A stretch of 6,176 nt of DNA from contig DASWIC010000206.1 in NCBI GenBank assembly GCA_036397875.1, positions 1 to 6,176 on the forward strand, read 5' to 3'. Of the stretch, positions 5,290 to 6,176 are shown piece after piece. Source of the DNA: SG8-41 sp036397875 (GTDB lineage Bacteria > Pseudomonadota > Gammaproteobacteria > Burkholderiales > SG8-41). Each line of letters opens with the position of its first letter. Within the stretch, counting starts at the first letter, position 1. Made by a program: the position numbers and the translations under genes. The notes under the pieces were generated by a model. That model saw nothing but the letters and a program-made list of their open reading frames with translations. It made no database searches and was not told the DNA's origin.

Positions 5290-5909
5290 GACTTGGCCCC
5301 GGGCCGCGCCGTCGGCTGTTTCTCCGGCTTGCCATAGGCCGTGCCCCAGCCCCAGACCTCCGAGCCTTTGCCGCGCTTGAGTACCCGGTCGCGGTAGATG
5401 TCGGCGATCACGTCGGCGTCGCCGCCGAGCAACGCCTTGGTCGAGCACATCTCGGCGCAGGCCGGGAGCTTGCCCTCGGCCAGGCGGTTGCGGCCGTACT
5501 TCGTGAATTCGGCCGCCGAAAAGTCGGCCTCGGGCCCGCCGGCGCAGAACGTGCACTTGTCCATCTTGCCGCGCAGGCCGAACGCGCCATCCTGCGGGAA
5601 CTGCGGCGCGCCGAACGGACAGGCGTAAAAGCAGTAACCGCAACCGATGCAGAGGTCCTTGTCGTGCAGCACCACGCCTTCCGAGGTCTTGTAGAAGCAG
5701 TCCACCGGGCACACCGCCATGCAGGGCGCGTCCGAGCAGTGCATGCAGGCGACGGATATGGATTTCTCGCCCGGCACGCCATCGTTAAGCGTTACCACCC
5801 GCCGGCGGTTCACGCCCCACGGCACCTCATGCTCCTGCTTGCAGGCGGTCACGCAGCCGTTGCACTCGATGCAACGCTCGGCATCAGCTAGAAATTTCAT
5901 TCTTGCCAT
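5286..5909 (-). CDS. fdhB: Formate dehydrogenase beta subunit, four-cluster ferredoxin (FDH3 type)
   Basis: This subunit carries electrons from the catalytic alpha subunit to the cytochrome b subunit. The protein has 207 residues and 17 Cys in ferredoxin spacing: 13/16/19/23, 55/58/63/67 (plus C71), 87/90/93/97 and 119/122/151/155. Sixteen of them suffice for four [4Fe-4S] clusters. Motifs such as CIECNGCVTACKQEHEVPWG (13-32) and CIGCGYCFYACPFGAPQF (87-104) match the FDH/DMSO-reductase electron-transfer subunits; MDKCTFC (116-122) and the Cys pair of PACAEMCSTKAL (149-160) complete the set. It is shorter than E. coli FdnH (about 294 residues) and has no hydrophobic C-terminal helix, so it should be a peripheral subunit held by alpha and FdhC. 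A GAGGAG ribosome site six bases upstream supports the ATG at 5909 over the internal ATG three codons on. The preceding fdhA ends 27 bases upstream. Confidence 0.94.
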   Translation of the reverse strand: MARMKFLADAERCIECNGCVTACKQEHEVPWGVNRRRVVTLNDGVPGEKSISVACMHCSDAPCMAVCPVDCFYKTSEGVVLHDKDLCIGCGYCFYACPFGAPQFPQDGAFGLRGKMDKCTFCAGGPEADFSAAEFTKYGRNRLAEGKLPACAEMCSTKALLGGDADVIADIYRDRVLKRGKGSEVWGWGTAYGKPEKQPTARPGAKS

Positions 5910-5915
5910 GGTGAG

Positions 5916-5921
5916 CTCCTC
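5916..5921 (-). promoter_or_regulatory. Ribosome-binding site of fdhB
   Basis: GAGGAG on the minus strand lies six bases before the ATG at 5909, in the short gap after fdhA. It favours MARMKF as the N-terminus over the internal Met4. Confidence 0.75.
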
Positions 5922-5936
5922 ACATTCCCTTGTCCG

Positions 5937-6176
5937 TTAGGCTTTCGCGACCTGGCACAGCGTGGTCTTGGTTTCCTGCATCATGGTCACGATGTCGTAA
6001 CCATAAGTCGTCGCGGTGTTGACCGCCTCGCCGCGCACAATCGGGGCCGCGCCCTCCGGGTAGTAATTGAGCAGGTCCTTGCCCTCAAACCAGCCGGCAA
6101 AATGGAACGGCAGGAACACCGTTCCCGGCGCGACGCGTTCGGTCACCTGCGTCTTGACCTTGATGCGAGCCTTGGT
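5937..6176 (-). CDS. fdhA: Formate dehydrogenase catalytic alpha subunit, C-terminal end (partial)
   Basis: Only the last 79 codons are present; the reading frame is open to the right edge and the start lies outside. The peptide begins TKARIKVKTQVTERVAPGTVF and includes FLPFHFAGWFEGKDLLNYYPEG and GEAVNTATTYGYDIVTMMQETK. These are the features of the C-terminal molybdopterin-dinucleotide-binding domain of periplasmic-type formate dehydrogenases of the DMSO-reductase superfamily. The protein would bind a Mo- or W-bis-MGD cofactor and oxidise formate to CO2. The active-site Cys or Sec, the N-terminal [4Fe-4S] site and any Tat signal are outside the window, so metal, selenium use and export cannot be read here. 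Its place just before fdhB fits the usual alpha-beta order. The formate dehydrogenase call, rather than another enzyme of the superfamily, also leans on fdhB and fdhC. Confidence 0.88.
   Translation of the reverse strand, partial: TKARIKVKTQVTERVAPGTVFLPFHFAGWFEGKDLLNYYPEGAAPIVRGEAVNTATTYGYDIVTMMQETKTTLCQVAKA

Noticed and set aside
5290..5712. Upstream part of the frame that contains the 75-residue lipoprotein
   Set aside because: It is an out-of-frame shadow of fdhB. The signal sequence and the ATGA junction fix the real start at 5289.

Overview
This is a GC-rich window, by eye well above 60 % G+C, from a proteobacterium, most likely a betaproteobacterium. The lineage guess rests on MoeA, whose N-terminal extension (DYDPNSMPV...) is of a type I associate with that class, and on the short-beta (FDH3-type) formate dehydrogenase operon. 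Codon use and spacing look chromosomal and ordinary. I see no rRNA, tRNA, CRISPR array, insertion sequence or phage gene.

Layout from left to right. Positions 1-1171 (minus strand) hold two genes of a tungstate-type ABC importer: permease tupB, then ATPase tupC, which runs off the left edge. Positions 1172-1267 are an AT-rich divergent control region. It contains two copies of one inverted repeat (TATGCT-N6-AGCATA), one beside each divergent gene. Positions 1268-2329 (plus) encode a regulator with a ModE-like winged-helix domain fused to a periplasmic-binding-protein-like sensor domain. Positions 2390-3664 (plus) encode MoeA, the molybdenum/tungsten insertase of molybdopterin cofactor synthesis. 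A symmetrical hairpin at 3670-3700 separates the convergent operons. Positions 3719-6176 (minus) hold the end of a membrane-bound formate dehydrogenase operon. In transcription order it contains fdhA (last 79 codons only), fdhB (four 4Fe-4S clusters), a 75-residue putative lipoprotein, fdhC (cytochrome b subunit with a long N-terminal exported part) and an 83-residue Ala/Lys-rich exported or anchored protein. Two of the junctions are 4-base ATGA overlaps.

The genes form one metal-to-enzyme pathway. An oxyanion importer brings in tungstate (or molybdate) and the ModE/PBP-type regulator probably senses the same anion. MoeA inserts the metal into the pterin cofactor, and formate dehydrogenase uses that cofactor to oxidise formate and pass electrons through Fe-S clusters and haem b to quinone. 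The families are well known. The less described parts are the two small proteins built into the fdh operon, and the duplicated operator, one copy of which ends two bases before the regulator's GTG start.
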